The notes beneath the pieces were generated by a model that was given only the letters and a program-made list of their open reading frames with translations, did not search any database and was not told the DNA's origin. Shown here piece after piece: positions 15,729-24,494 of a stretch of DNA of 64,000 nt (position 1 is the stretch's first letter; each line of letters opens with the position of its first letter). Origin of the DNA: Ardenticatenaceae bacterium (lineage in GTDB: Bacteria; Chloroflexota; Anaerolineae; Promineifilales; Promineifilaceae); NCBI GenBank assembly GCA_020634315.1, contig JACKBV010000008.1:75201-139200 (forward strand), in the 5' to 3' direction. The position numbers and the translations under genes were made by a program.

Positions 15729-16646
15729 ATGCAAAACAAAGGCATCATTCACGGTGTGGCGGCTTATACCGTCTGGGGTTTGCTACCCATTTACTGGAAA
15801 CTGATTGGAAGCGTTCCACCCCTGGAAATATTGAGCCATCGGATGGTCTGGTCGCTCTTGTTTTTGTTGCTGCTGCTCACTCTACGGCAGCAATGGCAAT
15901 GGCTGCGTCCGGCGCTGCGCAACGGAAAGACAGTGCTCATTTATCTGGTAACGGCCGTTCTCCTTTCCATCAATTGGGGCGTCTACATTTGGGCCGTCAA
16001 CGCCGGGCACATTGTCGAAAGCAGCCTCGGCTACTTCATCAACCCGCTGGTCAACGTCTTGTTGGGGGTCATTTTGCTGCAAGAACGGTTACGGCCGTGG
16101 CAAATTGTCGCTGTCGTCGTAGCCAGCCTGGGCGTGTTGTACCTCACCTTTCATACCGGGCGACCACCCTGGATCGCCCTGACATTGGCCTTCACCTTTG
16201 GCTTTTACGGTTTGCTGCGCAAAAAAGCGCCCCTGCCATCACTGCACGGTCTGTCTTTGGAAATGGGCCTCATGTTTCTACCCGCACTGGGGTATATGCT
16301 TTGGACACAGATTCGGGGAACGGCCGTATTCCTACACACCGATTTACAACACATCAACCTCCTTTTGCCCCTTGCCGGTATCGTGACGGCACTGCCACTA
16401 CTCTGGTTTGGCACAGCAGCCCAACACGTCACCCTCACCACATTGGGCATCTTACAATACGCTGCGCCCACATTACAATTTTTACTCGGCGTCCTCGCCT
16501 ATGGCGAGCCATTCAACCAAGACAAATTCCTCGGCTTTAGCCTGATCTGGATAGCCCTCATCATCTACACAAGCGAACGCATCAAACACCACCACGCACA
16601 ACTAAAACAGGCCAATTTGCAAACTCAATCAAACTCTGTAGGATAA
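15729..16646 (+). CDS. rarD: EamA/RarD-family transporter
   Basis: 305 residues with about ten hydrophobic segments in two five-helix EamA halves. The start MQNKGIIHGVAAYTVWGLLP and internal elements SHRMVWSLLF, NWGVYIWAVN, SSLGYFINPL and LQYAAPTLQFLLGVLAYGE match the RarD subgroup (named for chloramphenicol sensitivity; substrates poorly known). It is a cytoplasmic-membrane permease. It stands alone, divergent from the signalling island. Family certain, subgroup likely, substrate unknown. Confidence 0.88.
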   Translation: MQNKGIIHGVAAYTVWGLLPIYWKLIGSVPPLEILSHRMVWSLLFLLLLLTLRQQWQWLRPALRNGKTVLIYLVTAVLLSINWGVYIWAVNAGHIVESSLGYFINPLVNVLLGVILLQERLRPWQIVAVVVASLGVLYLTFHTGRPPWIALTLAFTFGFYGLLRKKAPLPSLHGLSLEMGLMFLPALGYMLWTQIRGTAVFLHTDLQHINLLLPLAGIVTALPLLWFGTAAQHVTLTTLGILQYAAPTLQFLLGVLAYGEPFNQDKFLGFSLIWIALIIYTSERIKHHHAQLKQANLQTQSNSVG

Positions 16647-16741
16647 TCGTAGAGACATCAATAGGCAGCCGTTTTGACGAGAACAAGCAGGGTCGGTAAC
16701 ATACCTATTGTTACTGATTATCTAATTTTCTGGAGGAAACC

Positions 16742-18865
16742 ATGAAAACAGTTATAACCCCGCGACGGTTTCCAGGAGCCATTTTTTTAAGTGTCTTCCT
16801 GGCGCTGTCCATGACCTTATTATTAGTCAGCAGTTTGCTGGCGTCTGGCACCCTTGAGCCAGACAACATAATGGCCCCAGCCTTGACCATCGACAAACAG
16901 GTCGATCAGGCAGGTGCCGCTGCGGGATCAACCATCGCCTACACCATCGTTGTCAACAATACAGGCGATGAAGCAACGCAAGCCATTTTCACCGACACGC
17001 TCCCCGCCGATCTGGCTTACGTGGCAAACAGCCTGGATATTGCCTTTACCAGCGCATTCACAACCGGTGTTGGCGTCAGTGGCGACACCATCACATGGAC
17101 TGGCTCAATTGGGCCAGGCGGTTCCATCACCACCATTTTCCAGGCAACAGTGGATGGCGCGGCACAAATTGGCGGCACCATCACCAATACGGCCAACGTC
17201 ACCGGAACAGGCAGCTTGCTGAGTGACAGCGCCGTCATCACAGTCATTCCGCCATTGGTCATCGACAAAGGTGTAGACCAAAGTGAAGCAGAGCCAGGCA
17301 GCACCCTGATTTACACGGTTGTTGTCACCAACACAGGCAGCGTTGCCGCCAGCGCCGCATTCACCGATGCACTCCCCGTCGAGCTTGACTATGTCGCCAA
17401 CACGTTGCAGGTCATTCCCGCTTCTGCCTTCACCACAACCACCACTGTCGCGAATGATGTGATTAACTGGACGGGTTCGCTGGGGCCAGGCGGTTCGGTT
17501 ACTACCATCTTCAATGCGACAGTTGATGATGCACTGCCCTTGGGGAGCAGCGTCACCAATATTGCCACAGTCAGCAACAATGGCGTTCCGCTGATGGCCG
17601 AGGTCACAACGCTCATTACGAACGTCACCCCCATTACAAAATACATCTACATGCCTTTCATCAGCAAACCGCTGGCTGCACCAACTCTGCAAGCCACAAC
17701 GCCAACCGTTGACAACTCGTGGACTGTGTCCTGGAGTCAGGTCGCAGGGTTGGTCACTGGTTATCGTCTGGAAGAGGCTTTCGATGCAAACTTTACAAGC
17801 AGCGTGACTGTATTCAACCTGGATGACGCTGTTACGTCCCGTAATATTCAGCATAACCCGCCGAGCAGCGGGACATATTATTACCGCGTGCGTGCAGAAT
17901 CGGGCAACAATCCCGGCCCCTGGTCAAATGTCGTTCCTGTGTTCGCTATCAGCGACCTGAACCTGAAATCGACGATTCCTGACTACGACAACAAATGGAC
18001 GTTATCTTGGGATAGCGCGGGCGGTGTCTCTCATTACGAACTGCAAGAATCACGCCGTGACGATTTCAGCAGCGAAGTCGAAACGTTTAACACGGGCACG
18101 GCAACATCCAAACAAGTTCAGCACATTTTCTCGACAGATAACATCCGCTACTATCGAGTACGCGCCGTTTACAATGGCAACCCTGGCCCCTGGTCGGATA
18201 CCGTGAAGGTGATTAGTGGTTACAAGGATGTATTTCTGAGCAACACTACAAATTGGGCGATGCGCCGCAGCGACACCAGCAATTACAATGTCCTTTATCG
18301 AGACAATGATAATTTGCAGGTGGAACTGGCAAATGCCAATGATTACATTTTGGTAGCACCGCTGGCTCCGGCTGTTGGTATGAACTATGAAATCGAATTT
18401 GAGGCCAAATTAAGCAATCCGGAAGATCGGCACATGTATGGCCTGGTGTTTGGTGGTGATTGGAATGGCGAAAGCTGCCCGAATAGTGGTTACACGAACT
18501 GCTTCACGCAGTATTACCAACTGCGGATTCAGTATCGCACCAACAATGGCGCACCGTTCCTTGAGTTCAAGTTAAAGCGAATTGATGGGCATGACAGCAA
18601 TAATCAACCTGTCGGGCCAGTTCTCATTGACTGGACGAAGGCGACAGCCGCTGTGCCAGATGATTGGAATGTGTGGGTCGTTGAAGTTGAGTCGGATGGC
18701 GATATTAAAATATCGCTGGGCGACACACGGATTGGTACCGTTCGAGACGAGGATATGCCAGCAGATTTAGGCGATTACTTCGGCTTCTGGGGCGAAACCA
18801 ATGATGTCGGTGCGCTCAAGATCCGGTTTGATGACATTCAAGTCCGGCACCAAAAAGCGCAGTAA
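16742..18865 (+). CDS. Secreted DUF11-repeat surface protein with lectin-like C-terminus
   Basis: 707 residues. A signal-like hydrophobic N-terminus (FLSVFLALSMTLLLVSSLLA) precedes two DUF11 repeats (about 40-165 and 175-295; LTIDKQVDQAGAAAGSTIAY and LVIDKGVDQSEAEPGSTLIY), two fibronectin-like modules (about 315-500) and a C-terminal concanavalin-like module (about 505-705; GFWGETNDVGALKIRFDDIQ). The start follows TGGAGGAAACC. It likely has a structural or adhesive role outside the cell. It has no ACGGCCGT copy over 2.1 kb, which may mean recent acquisition. A strong terminator follows. Confidence 0.8.
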   Translation: MKTVITPRRFPGAIFLSVFLALSMTLLLVSSLLASGTLEPDNIMAPALTIDKQVDQAGAAAGSTIAYTIVVNNTGDEATQAIFTDTLPADLAYVANSLDIAFTSAFTTGVGVSGDTITWTGSIGPGGSITTIFQATVDGAAQIGGTITNTANVTGTGSLLSDSAVITVIPPLVIDKGVDQSEAEPGSTLIYTVVVTNTGSVAASAAFTDALPVELDYVANTLQVIPASAFTTTTTVANDVINWTGSLGPGGSVTTIFNATVDDALPLGSSVTNIATVSNNGVPLMAEVTTLITNVTPITKYIYMPFISKPLAAPTLQATTPTVDNSWTVSWSQVAGLVTGYRLEEAFDANFTSSVTVFNLDDAVTSRNIQHNPPSSGTYYYRVRAESGNNPGPWSNVVPVFAISDLNLKSTIPDYDNKWTLSWDSAGGVSHYELQESRRDDFSSEVETFNTGTATSKQVQHIFSTDNIRYYRVRAVYNGNPGPWSDTVKVISGYKDVFLSNTTNWAMRRSDTSNYNVLYRDNDNLQVELANANDYILVAPLAPAVGMNYEIEFEAKLSNPEDRHMYGLVFGGDWNGESCPNSGYTNCFTQYYQLRIQYRTNNGAPFLEFKLKRIDGHDSNNQPVGPVLIDWTKATAAVPDDWNVWVVEVESDGDIKISLGDTRIGTVRDEDMPADLGDYFGFWGETNDVGALKIRFDDIQVRHQKAQ

Positions 18866-18880
18866 GATAGCTTTGATAGA

Positions 18881-18913
18881 TGCGGCGGGTTTGCAAGCCC
18901 GCCGCATTTTTTT
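18881..18913 (+). terminator. Rho-independent terminator
   Basis: TGCGGCGGGTTTG pairs with CAAGCCCGCCGCA (one wobble pair) and is followed by TTTTTTT. It lies 16 nt after the DUF11 gene stop. Confidence 0.85.
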
Positions 18914-19570
18914 GTGATGATGTCCAGACAACGGCCGTTTCGTTCTGTCACCCGCAGCAAAGCAACCGCTCAAGCCAGTTATGATCGTTTGAGCCGTTAC
19001 TATGATTGGCTGGCAGCGTCAGAACGGCCGTTTCGTGAAGCAGGCGCACACCTTCTCCGTGTACAGCCCGGCGAGCAAGTCCTGGAGCTTGGCTGCGGCA
19101 CAGGCACAGTGCTGCCACCATTGCAGCAGGCGGCAGCACCTGGGCAAGTCATTGGCCTGGATTTGTCAGCGGGGATGCTGCAAGTGGCACAGCGACGATT
19201 GGGTTTCCCGGTCGCATTCGTACAAGCCGACGCGGCGCAGCTCCCATTTGCCGCCGCCCGCTTCGATGCGGTGTTGATGAGCTTCACGCTGGAGCTGTTC
19301 GACACGCCGGAAATCCCGGTCGTTTTGGCGGAAGTGCGGCGTGTTTTGGGGAAAAACGGCCGTTTCGCCACCGTCACCCTCGCCCAACAAAACAGCTTCG
19401 CCGTGCGTCTCTATGAATGGTTTCACGACAAGTTACCCAATTGGGTCGATTGTCGCCCCATCCCCACCGACGCCCTCCTCGCCGAAGCTGGCTTCCACAT
19501 CGTTACGCACCAACGGCGCAAACTATGGGGACTGCCGGTAGACATCATCCTGGCACAAACTCACGCTTAA
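18914..19570 (+). CDS. Class I SAM-dependent methyltransferase
   Basis: About 218 residues. Motif I is VLELGCGTGTVLPPL, followed by GQVIGLDLSAGMLQVA, FVQADAAQLPF and FDAVLMSFTLELF, an arrangement typical of Methyltransf_11/25 enzymes (UbiE-like). The substrate cannot be read from sequence. The start is uncertain: GTG at 18914 and ATGs at 18917 and 18920 all lie against the preceding terminator with no clear ribosome site, so a leaderless or internal start is possible. Confidence 0.85.
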   Translation: MMMSRQRPFRSVTRSKATAQASYDRLSRYYDWLAASERPFREAGAHLLRVQPGEQVLELGCGTGTVLPPLQQAAAPGQVIGLDLSAGMLQVAQRRLGFPVAFVQADAAQLPFAAARFDAVLMSFTLELFDTPEIPVVLAEVRRVLGKNGRFATVTLAQQNSFAVRLYEWFHDKLPNWVDCRPIPTDALLAEAGFHIVTHQRRKLWGLPVDIILAQTHA

Positions 19571-19575
19571 AACGC

Positions 19576-19611
19576 GTGGGGCTTTAGCCGAAATAACAAC
19601 CAAAGCCCCAC
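19576..19611. terminator. Stem-loop between convergent genes
   Basis: GTGGGGCTTT at 19576-19585 pairs perfectly with AAAGCCCCAC at 19602-19611. It lies between the convergent methyltransferase and aldolase genes. It has no long T run, so terminator function is inferred from position. Confidence 0.55.
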
Positions 19612-19632
19612 AGCAACCAACGCCTTATCGCC

Positions 19633-21042
19633 CTAATCTGCTAAATCACTCACATCTTCTTCCCCGGCATCTGCCGCCGCCTGCAAAGGACGCGGCTGGT
19701 GGATGGCGACTCTTGTGGTAACGGCAACGGCCGTTTCCAGCGTGCCCCCCACTTGCAATTGATCAAACAAAAAGCCAAACTGCTCTTCCAGCGCCGCGCC
19801 AATCTCCGCCTGCACAGCCTCATCCAGATGCCACCACTGCTGCTTAAACGGCCCAATCGCCCGTTTGCGTGCCGAGTACAAAACCTGATCCTCCGTCTTG
19901 CCCGGCTTCCATTCACTTTGATAATGTTCGCGCAAATAGGCATAGGCCTCATCCACAACAGCTTGTGGCAAACGATCATAAATCATGTTCTGGAAACCCG
20001 TCGCCAGATGAATCTCGACCGTGCCCACTTCAGGGAATTTGTGGAATGCCTCTTGTGGCAAAGTAGACGCGCCATGCTGCACCGCCCCGCCTATGCCATA
20101 GCTGTCTCGCGCCGCCGCGCTCAAAGCACGCAGCGTCTCAAAATCCACCTTCACATCAGCCAGGGTGCCATCTGGCAGCACAACTCCGCCATGACTGGTA
20201 CCGGTTTGCACCGAAATCTTGGAGATACCGGTGGCACCACCCAACACCCGTTGATACCCTTGCATAAAGGCGTGCAGCTCCTCTACCGTCGAGTTTTTAT
20301 GCCCAACTTCGCCAATTTCACCACCGAGGGAAATGGTCACGCCTTGCGGCTCAATGCTGCGCACAAACTGCGTCAATTCGGCACAGAGCGAATAATTGAT
20401 ATTTTGCTGTTCATCCAGTGTGGGGAAACTCAAGTCAACGAGGGTGGATGTGTCAATGTCGATGTTGTAAAAACCAAAGCCAACCGCTTCTACCATTAAA
20501 TCTTTGACAGCTTGCACTTCAGCGTCAGGGTCTTTGGCGTAACGACTGGCCGAAATCTGGAAATGATCGCCCTGAATGTACACCGGGCCACGATACCCTT
20601 CGCGCAAAGCAGCCGCCAGCACACAAGCGGTATATTCTGCCGGGCGCTGGTCGGTATAACCAATCTCGGAGCGGGCAATTTCAAAAAGCATCGCCCCTGC
20701 TTTGCGCTTGTTGGCTGCACGGAAAACGGCACGCGATGTGTTGTAATTCATGGCGCGAATGTTCATGGCTGGCACCGTGAAGGTATGCGCCACGTCGCCA
20801 CGACCAATTGCCATGTACAATTCATGAATCGAGGCGGGATAGACGCCAACAGCCTGGCCGATTTCCCAAATCAGCCATCGCGCTGTGTCGCGGGCAAGTG
20901 GGGGAGCGAATACGGCCGTATACGCCAATCCATCCATCTTTTCAGGTAAAGCGGCTTCATCTACAATGTGTACAGCATCACCGTCCACCTGCACCACACC
21001 AGCTAAACCTTCCAACAGCGCCGTAACCGAATTTGCTTTCAT
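19633..21042 (-). CDS. Class II fructose-bisphosphate aldolase family protein
   Basis: 469 residues, longer than ordinary class II aldolases of about 300-360. Family features: VPAMNIRAMNYNTSRAVFRA, YIQGDHFQIS (metal His region), GFYNIDIDTSTLVDL, GGEIGEVGHKNS, GTSHGG and GAVQHGASTLP. Class II aldolases use zinc to interconvert fructose 1,6-bisphosphate with dihydroxyacetone phosphate and glyceraldehyde 3-phosphate. The ATG at 21042 is preceded by GAGGAG at good spacing. The extra length and C-terminal acidic tail suggest a long subfamily; substrate could differ. Confidence 0.85.
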   Translation of the reverse strand: MKANSVTALLEGLAGVVQVDGDAVHIVDEAALPEKMDGLAYTAVFAPPLARDTARWLIWEIGQAVGVYPASIHELYMAIGRGDVAHTFTVPAMNIRAMNYNTSRAVFRAANKRKAGAMLFEIARSEIGYTDQRPAEYTACVLAAALREGYRGPVYIQGDHFQISASRYAKDPDAEVQAVKDLMVEAVGFGFYNIDIDTSTLVDLSFPTLDEQQNINYSLCAELTQFVRSIEPQGVTISLGGEIGEVGHKNSTVEELHAFMQGYQRVLGGATGISKISVQTGTSHGGVVLPDGTLADVKVDFETLRALSAAARDSYGIGGAVQHGASTLPQEAFHKFPEVGTVEIHLATGFQNMIYDRLPQAVVDEAYAYLREHYQSEWKPGKTEDQVLYSARKRAIGPFKQQWWHLDEAVQAEIGAALEEQFGFLFDQLQVGGTLETAVAVTTRVAIHQPRPLQAAADAGEEDVSDLAD

Positions 21043-21108
21043 TGTGTCACTCCTCAGCTAAACTAATAAGGTTCATCTAAACACGATTTTATAAAATCAT
21101 GCTATACA

Positions 21109-21137
21109 TTGAGTCTTGAGACTGTCTGAATTATACT
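21109..21137 (+). promoter_or_regulatory. Probable sigma-70 promoter of proB
   Basis: TTGAGT at 21109-21114 and TATACT at 21132-21137 are separated by exactly 17 nt, about 50 nt upstream of the proB start codon. It lies in the spacer between divergent aldolase and proB genes. Confidence 0.55.
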
Positions 21138-21189
21138 TGAAATCCAAAAAGGGGTTCAGCTAGCCAACCCATTCCCAGCACTGATTATT

Positions 21190-22293
21190 ATGTATCAACG
21201 AATCGTTATCAAACTTGGCACGAGCGTCCTCACCAGAGGGACGCCGCAACTCAATCGCCCGCACATGGTCGAACTAACAAGGCAATGTGCGCAGTTACAC
21301 CGACAAGGGAAAGATGTCATCATCTGCACATCAGGAGCCGTTGCTGCCGGCCGCGAGCGGCTCAGCTTCCCGTCATTGCCCGCCACCATCACCAGCAAAC
21401 AAATGTTGGCCGCCGTCGGTCAAAGCCGCTTGATGTGGATGTGGGAAAGCTTCTTTGAAATTTACGGCATCCATGTCGGCCAAATTTTGCTGACGCGTGC
21501 TGACGTTGAAGACCGCCGCCGCTTCCTCAATGCCCGCGACACACTGCATACGCTGCTTGAGCACCGACTGGTGCCCATCATTAACGAAAATGATGCCGTC
21601 GCCATTGAAGAAATCAAAGTGGGCGACAATGACAACCTGTCCGCACTGGCGGCCATTCTTGCCGAGGCGGATTTGCTGCTGCTGCTCACGGATCAGCCGG
21701 GCTTGTTTACGGCCGATCCGCGCACCAACCCGGACGCCCAACTCATCCCCGAAGTTCACACCATTGACGAAACGTTGCGCGATTTAGCGGGCGGCAGCGT
21801 CAGCGGGTTGGGTGTCGGCGGCATGATCACCAAGCTGCAAGCGGCTGATGTCGCCCGCCGTGCCGGTGCTGACGTGATGATTGCGTCGGGACAAACGCCC
21901 AATGTTATTTTGCGTGCCGTCGCCGCAGAAGGCATCGGCACGCGCTTTCCAGCGCTGGAACATCCATTGGAGAATCGCAAACGCTGGATTCTCGCCGGGC
22001 CAAAGCCGGGCGGCCAATTGGTGATTGATGCCGGAGCCAAACGTGCGCTGTTGGAAAACGGCCGTTCCCTGCTTCCGGCCGGCATTGTTCGCGTAGAGGG
22101 CGAATTTCAACGAGGCGACACCGTATCCATCACCAGCCTGGACACCGTCGAACTGGCACGAGGCATTGTCCGCTACCGCAGCAGCGACCTCGCCCACATC
22201 ACCGGCTGCCAATCCAACGACATCGCCGCAAAACTAGGATACGCCTATGGTCCCGTAGCCGTTCACCGCAATGATATGATTATTATGAAATAA
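21190..22293 (+). CDS. proB: Glutamate 5-kinase
   Basis: 367 residues, the usual length for ProB with a C-terminal PUA domain. The amino-acid-kinase domain shows IVIKLGTSVLT, TSGAVAAGRERL, INENDAVAIEEIKVGDNDNL and LLLLTDQPGLFTADP; the PUA domain starts near residue 280 (SLLPAGIVRVEGEFQRGD). It phosphorylates glutamate in the first step of proline synthesis, in the cytoplasm. proA follows 63 nt downstream, so the two form a pathway operon. Confidence 0.97.
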   Translation: MYQRIVIKLGTSVLTRGTPQLNRPHMVELTRQCAQLHRQGKDVIICTSGAVAAGRERLSFPSLPATITSKQMLAAVGQSRLMWMWESFFEIYGIHVGQILLTRADVEDRRRFLNARDTLHTLLEHRLVPIINENDAVAIEEIKVGDNDNLSALAAILAEADLLLLLTDQPGLFTADPRTNPDAQLIPEVHTIDETLRDLAGGSVSGLGVGGMITKLQAADVARRAGADVMIASGQTPNVILRAVAAEGIGTRFPALEHPLENRKRWILAGPKPGGQLVIDAGAKRALLENGRSLLPAGIVRVEGEFQRGDTVSITSLDTVELARGIVRYRSSDLAHITGCQSNDIAAKLGYAYGPVAVHRNDMIIMK

Positions 22294-22356
22294 CGGCCGT
22301 CAGAAATTGGAAAAATCTGGCACACAACATTCAACGCCCCACCAAAGGAGACTTTC

Positions 22357-23628
22357 ATGACCAACTTAACCTCTCTTGGCCAGGCTGCCAAAGCAGCCAG
22401 TTACCAATTGGCACTGCTAACAACAGCTCAAAAAAACGAGGCCCTGTTAGCCATCGCTGCCGCCCTAGAAAACAACGCAAGCGTCATTCTTGCGGCCAAC
22501 GCCCAGGATGTGGCCGACGGCAAAGCCAAAGGGCTTAGTGATAGTTTGCTCGACCGTCTGCTGCTCAACGAACAACGACTGGCTGCCCTTGCTGCCGACA
22601 CACGCCGCATTGCCACACTCTCCGACCCCGTTGGCAGCGACATCGAAAGCCGTGTCTTGCCAAACGGCATGCGTTTGGTGCGCCGCCGCATCCCCATTGG
22701 CGTTCTCGGTGTCATCTACGAAGCTCGCCCCAATGTAACCATCGACATTGCTACGCTCAGCCTGAAAACTGGCAATGCCGTCATCCTGCGTGGCGGCAGC
22801 GAGACTTTGCGCAGCAACCTGGCCCTTGTCTCGGCCATCCAGGCTGGCCTCAATCAAGTTGGGCTTCCTGTCACCAGTGTGCAATATATTGATAACCCGG
22901 ATCGCGCACTCATCACACAACTGCTCAAGTTGGATCAATACGTAGACATGATCATTCCGCGCGGCGGCGCTGGATTACACCGGTTGTGCAAAGAAGAAAG
23001 CACCATTCCTGTGATCACCGGCGGCATTGGCATTTGCCACATCTTTGTAGATGAAAGTGCCGACCTGGAACGCGCCGTCGCTATCGTCGAGAACAGCAAG
23101 GTGCAGCGCCCCTCTGTTTGCAATGCACTGGACACATTACTGGTACATTCGGCCGTAGCCGAACGATTCCTGCCAATGGTTGCGGCACGCTTAGCACAAA
23201 GTCATGTTGAACTCCGTGCCACCAGTGAAGCCTTCGACCGGCTGCAACAAGCCAGTGACACACACAATGCACACGTTTTGCCAGCAACAGCAACTGACTT
23301 TGACCAGGAGTGGCTTTCCCTTATTTTAGGCATTCATTTGGTCGCTGATGTGGATGAAGCAATTACCTTTATCCAAGCGCACACCACCGAACATACAGAA
23401 AGTATTCTCACCAACAATTGGGCACATGCCACTAAATTCGTGAATGCGCTCAGCTCGGCGGCCGTTTTTGTCAATGCCAGCACGCGGTTTAACGATGGCG
23501 GCCAATTTGGCCTGGGTGCAGAGGTAGCCGTGAGCACGCAAAAACTGCATGCACGCGGACCAATGGGATTAGAAGAATTGACCACTTACAAATGGATCGG
23601 CTTTGGTGATGGGCATGTCAGGGATTAG
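22357..23628 (+). CDS. proA: Glutamate-5-semialdehyde dehydrogenase (gamma-glutamyl phosphate reductase)
   Basis: 423 residues, normal length. Aldehyde-dehydrogenase fold with VLGVIYEARPNVTIDIATL, GNAVILRGGSE, RGGAGLHRLCKEESTIPVI and the catalytic Cys in RPSVCNALDTLL. It reduces gamma-glutamyl phosphate to glutamate-5-semialdehyde, the step after ProB. The start codon follows AAAGGAGACTTTC. It has no ACGGCCGT copy, consistent with a constrained core gene. Confidence 0.97.
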   Translation: MTNLTSLGQAAKAASYQLALLTTAQKNEALLAIAAALENNASVILAANAQDVADGKAKGLSDSLLDRLLLNEQRLAALAADTRRIATLSDPVGSDIESRVLPNGMRLVRRRIPIGVLGVIYEARPNVTIDIATLSLKTGNAVILRGGSETLRSNLALVSAIQAGLNQVGLPVTSVQYIDNPDRALITQLLKLDQYVDMIIPRGGAGLHRLCKEESTIPVITGGIGICHIFVDESADLERAVAIVENSKVQRPSVCNALDTLLVHSAVAERFLPMVAARLAQSHVELRATSEAFDRLQQASDTHNAHVLPATATDFDQEWLSLILGIHLVADVDEAITFIQAHTTEHTESILTNNWAHATKFVNALSSAAVFVNASTRFNDGGQFGLGAEVAVSTQKLHARGPMGLEELTTYKWIGFGDGHVRD

Positions 23629-23711
23629 GGCTTCGTAAGAAACCTTGAAAGCAAATTCCGGTAAATTAAGAAGTAAGTAACGGTATTTCACAACGTACAA
23701 GGAGCACGAAC

Positions 23712-23855
23712 ATGGGCGCAACAATCAGCATTATCTTACTTCTTTCTGTGATCGGTATCGTCTTTTGTGTGAACCCCTTCCGCCGCACCCCCGATTATGG
23801 CACACGTTCACGAGCCTCTATTCGCAATGTGCGCAGCTACGAAAGATATAATTAG
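23712..23855 (+). CDS. 47-residue membrane miniprotein
   Basis: ATG at 23712 after AAGGAGCACGAAC (strong ribosome site). It encodes MGATISIILLLSVIGIVFCV, one hydrophobic helix, followed by a charged tail (NPFRRTPDYG, then RNVRSYERYN) and TAG. A terminator follows within 40 nt. One membrane helix with a basic cytoplasmic or external tail is the only visible feature; function unknown. The ribosome site, terminator and composition together support a real gene. Confidence 0.6.
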   Translation: MGATISIILLLSVIGIVFCVNPFRRTPDYGTRSRASIRNVRSYERYN

Positions 23856-23890
23856 CGGTCATTCCAAACCAATTTCTTGTTTATACATAA

Positions 23891-23919
23891 AGAGCCGGTC
23901 ATTTAAACCGGCTCTTTTT
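23891..23919 (+). terminator. Rho-independent terminator
   Basis: AGAGCCGGT at 23891-23899 pairs with ACCGGCTCT at 23907-23915 and is followed by a T run. It ends the proBA/miniprotein unit and faces the convergent CBS gene. Confidence 0.85.
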
Positions 23920-23962
23920 CTATTTCTATTTGCAGGCAAATGCGCGTAAATCACGCGTTGTG

Positions 23963-24367
23963 TTAATTATCTTCTTTCATCATGTGGTAAATAAAATCGC
24001 CATCAGAAACAACGGCTACCGGGCGCAGTTTATCACCTTCCTGACGCACAACAATGACACGATGGATATGATTTTGCAATAATAAATCGGCTACATCGCG
24101 CAGCAATGTTTGTGGGTGTACGGTCACGACCTCTTTGCTCATGTAGGCAAAAACGGGCAGGCTCGCCCAATCTTCGCGCTCGGTGCAGGCACGTAACAAG
24201 TCGGTGCGGCTAATAACGCCAGCCAGACTGCCATCGTCTTCGACCACTACTAAGGCACTGACATCCCTCTCCAATATCTCGCGCGCAACTTCTTCCAACA
24301 AAGTTTGGCGTCCACAACTATAAATGCCATATCGCTTAGCTTCTAAAACAGTGCGCCCCATTCTCAT
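23963..24367 (-). CDS. Tandem CBS-domain protein
   Basis: About 134 residues from the ATG at 24365-24367 (MRMGRTVLEA), which is preceded by GGAGG; a longer frame back to 24406 lacks such a site. Two CBS motifs are seen: LEEVAREILERDVSALVVVEDDGSLAGVISRTDLL and VHPQTLLRDVADLL continuing to HRVIVV and VVSDGDFIYHMM. CBS pairs bind adenosine nucleotides and usually regulate partners; none is fused here. Divergent from a Ser/Thr kinase gene. Confidence 0.88.
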   Translation of the reverse strand: MRMGRTVLEAKRYGIYSCGRQTLLEEVAREILERDVSALVVVEDDGSLAGVISRTDLLRACTEREDWASLPVFAYMSKEVVTVHPQTLLRDVADLLLQNHIHRVIVVRQEGDKLRPVAVVSDGDFIYHMMKEDN

Positions 24368-24408
24368 TACAAACCTCCACGATGCCAAAGAAAAAATGAA
24401 CCGCACTT

Positions 24409-24437
24409 ATGATAACACTACCAGGCACGTTTGTGAA
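24409..24437 (-). promoter_or_regulatory. Probable sigma-70 promoter of the CBS gene
   Basis: Read on the minus strand, TTCACA (24437-24432) and TATCAT (24414-24409) are 17 nt apart and end about 40 nt before the CBS start codon. Confidence 0.5.
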
Positions 24438-24494
24438 TCCCAGCACGAATGACCATGATCGTTATCCTTTACCTTTTACAGATTCAGCTTTAAA

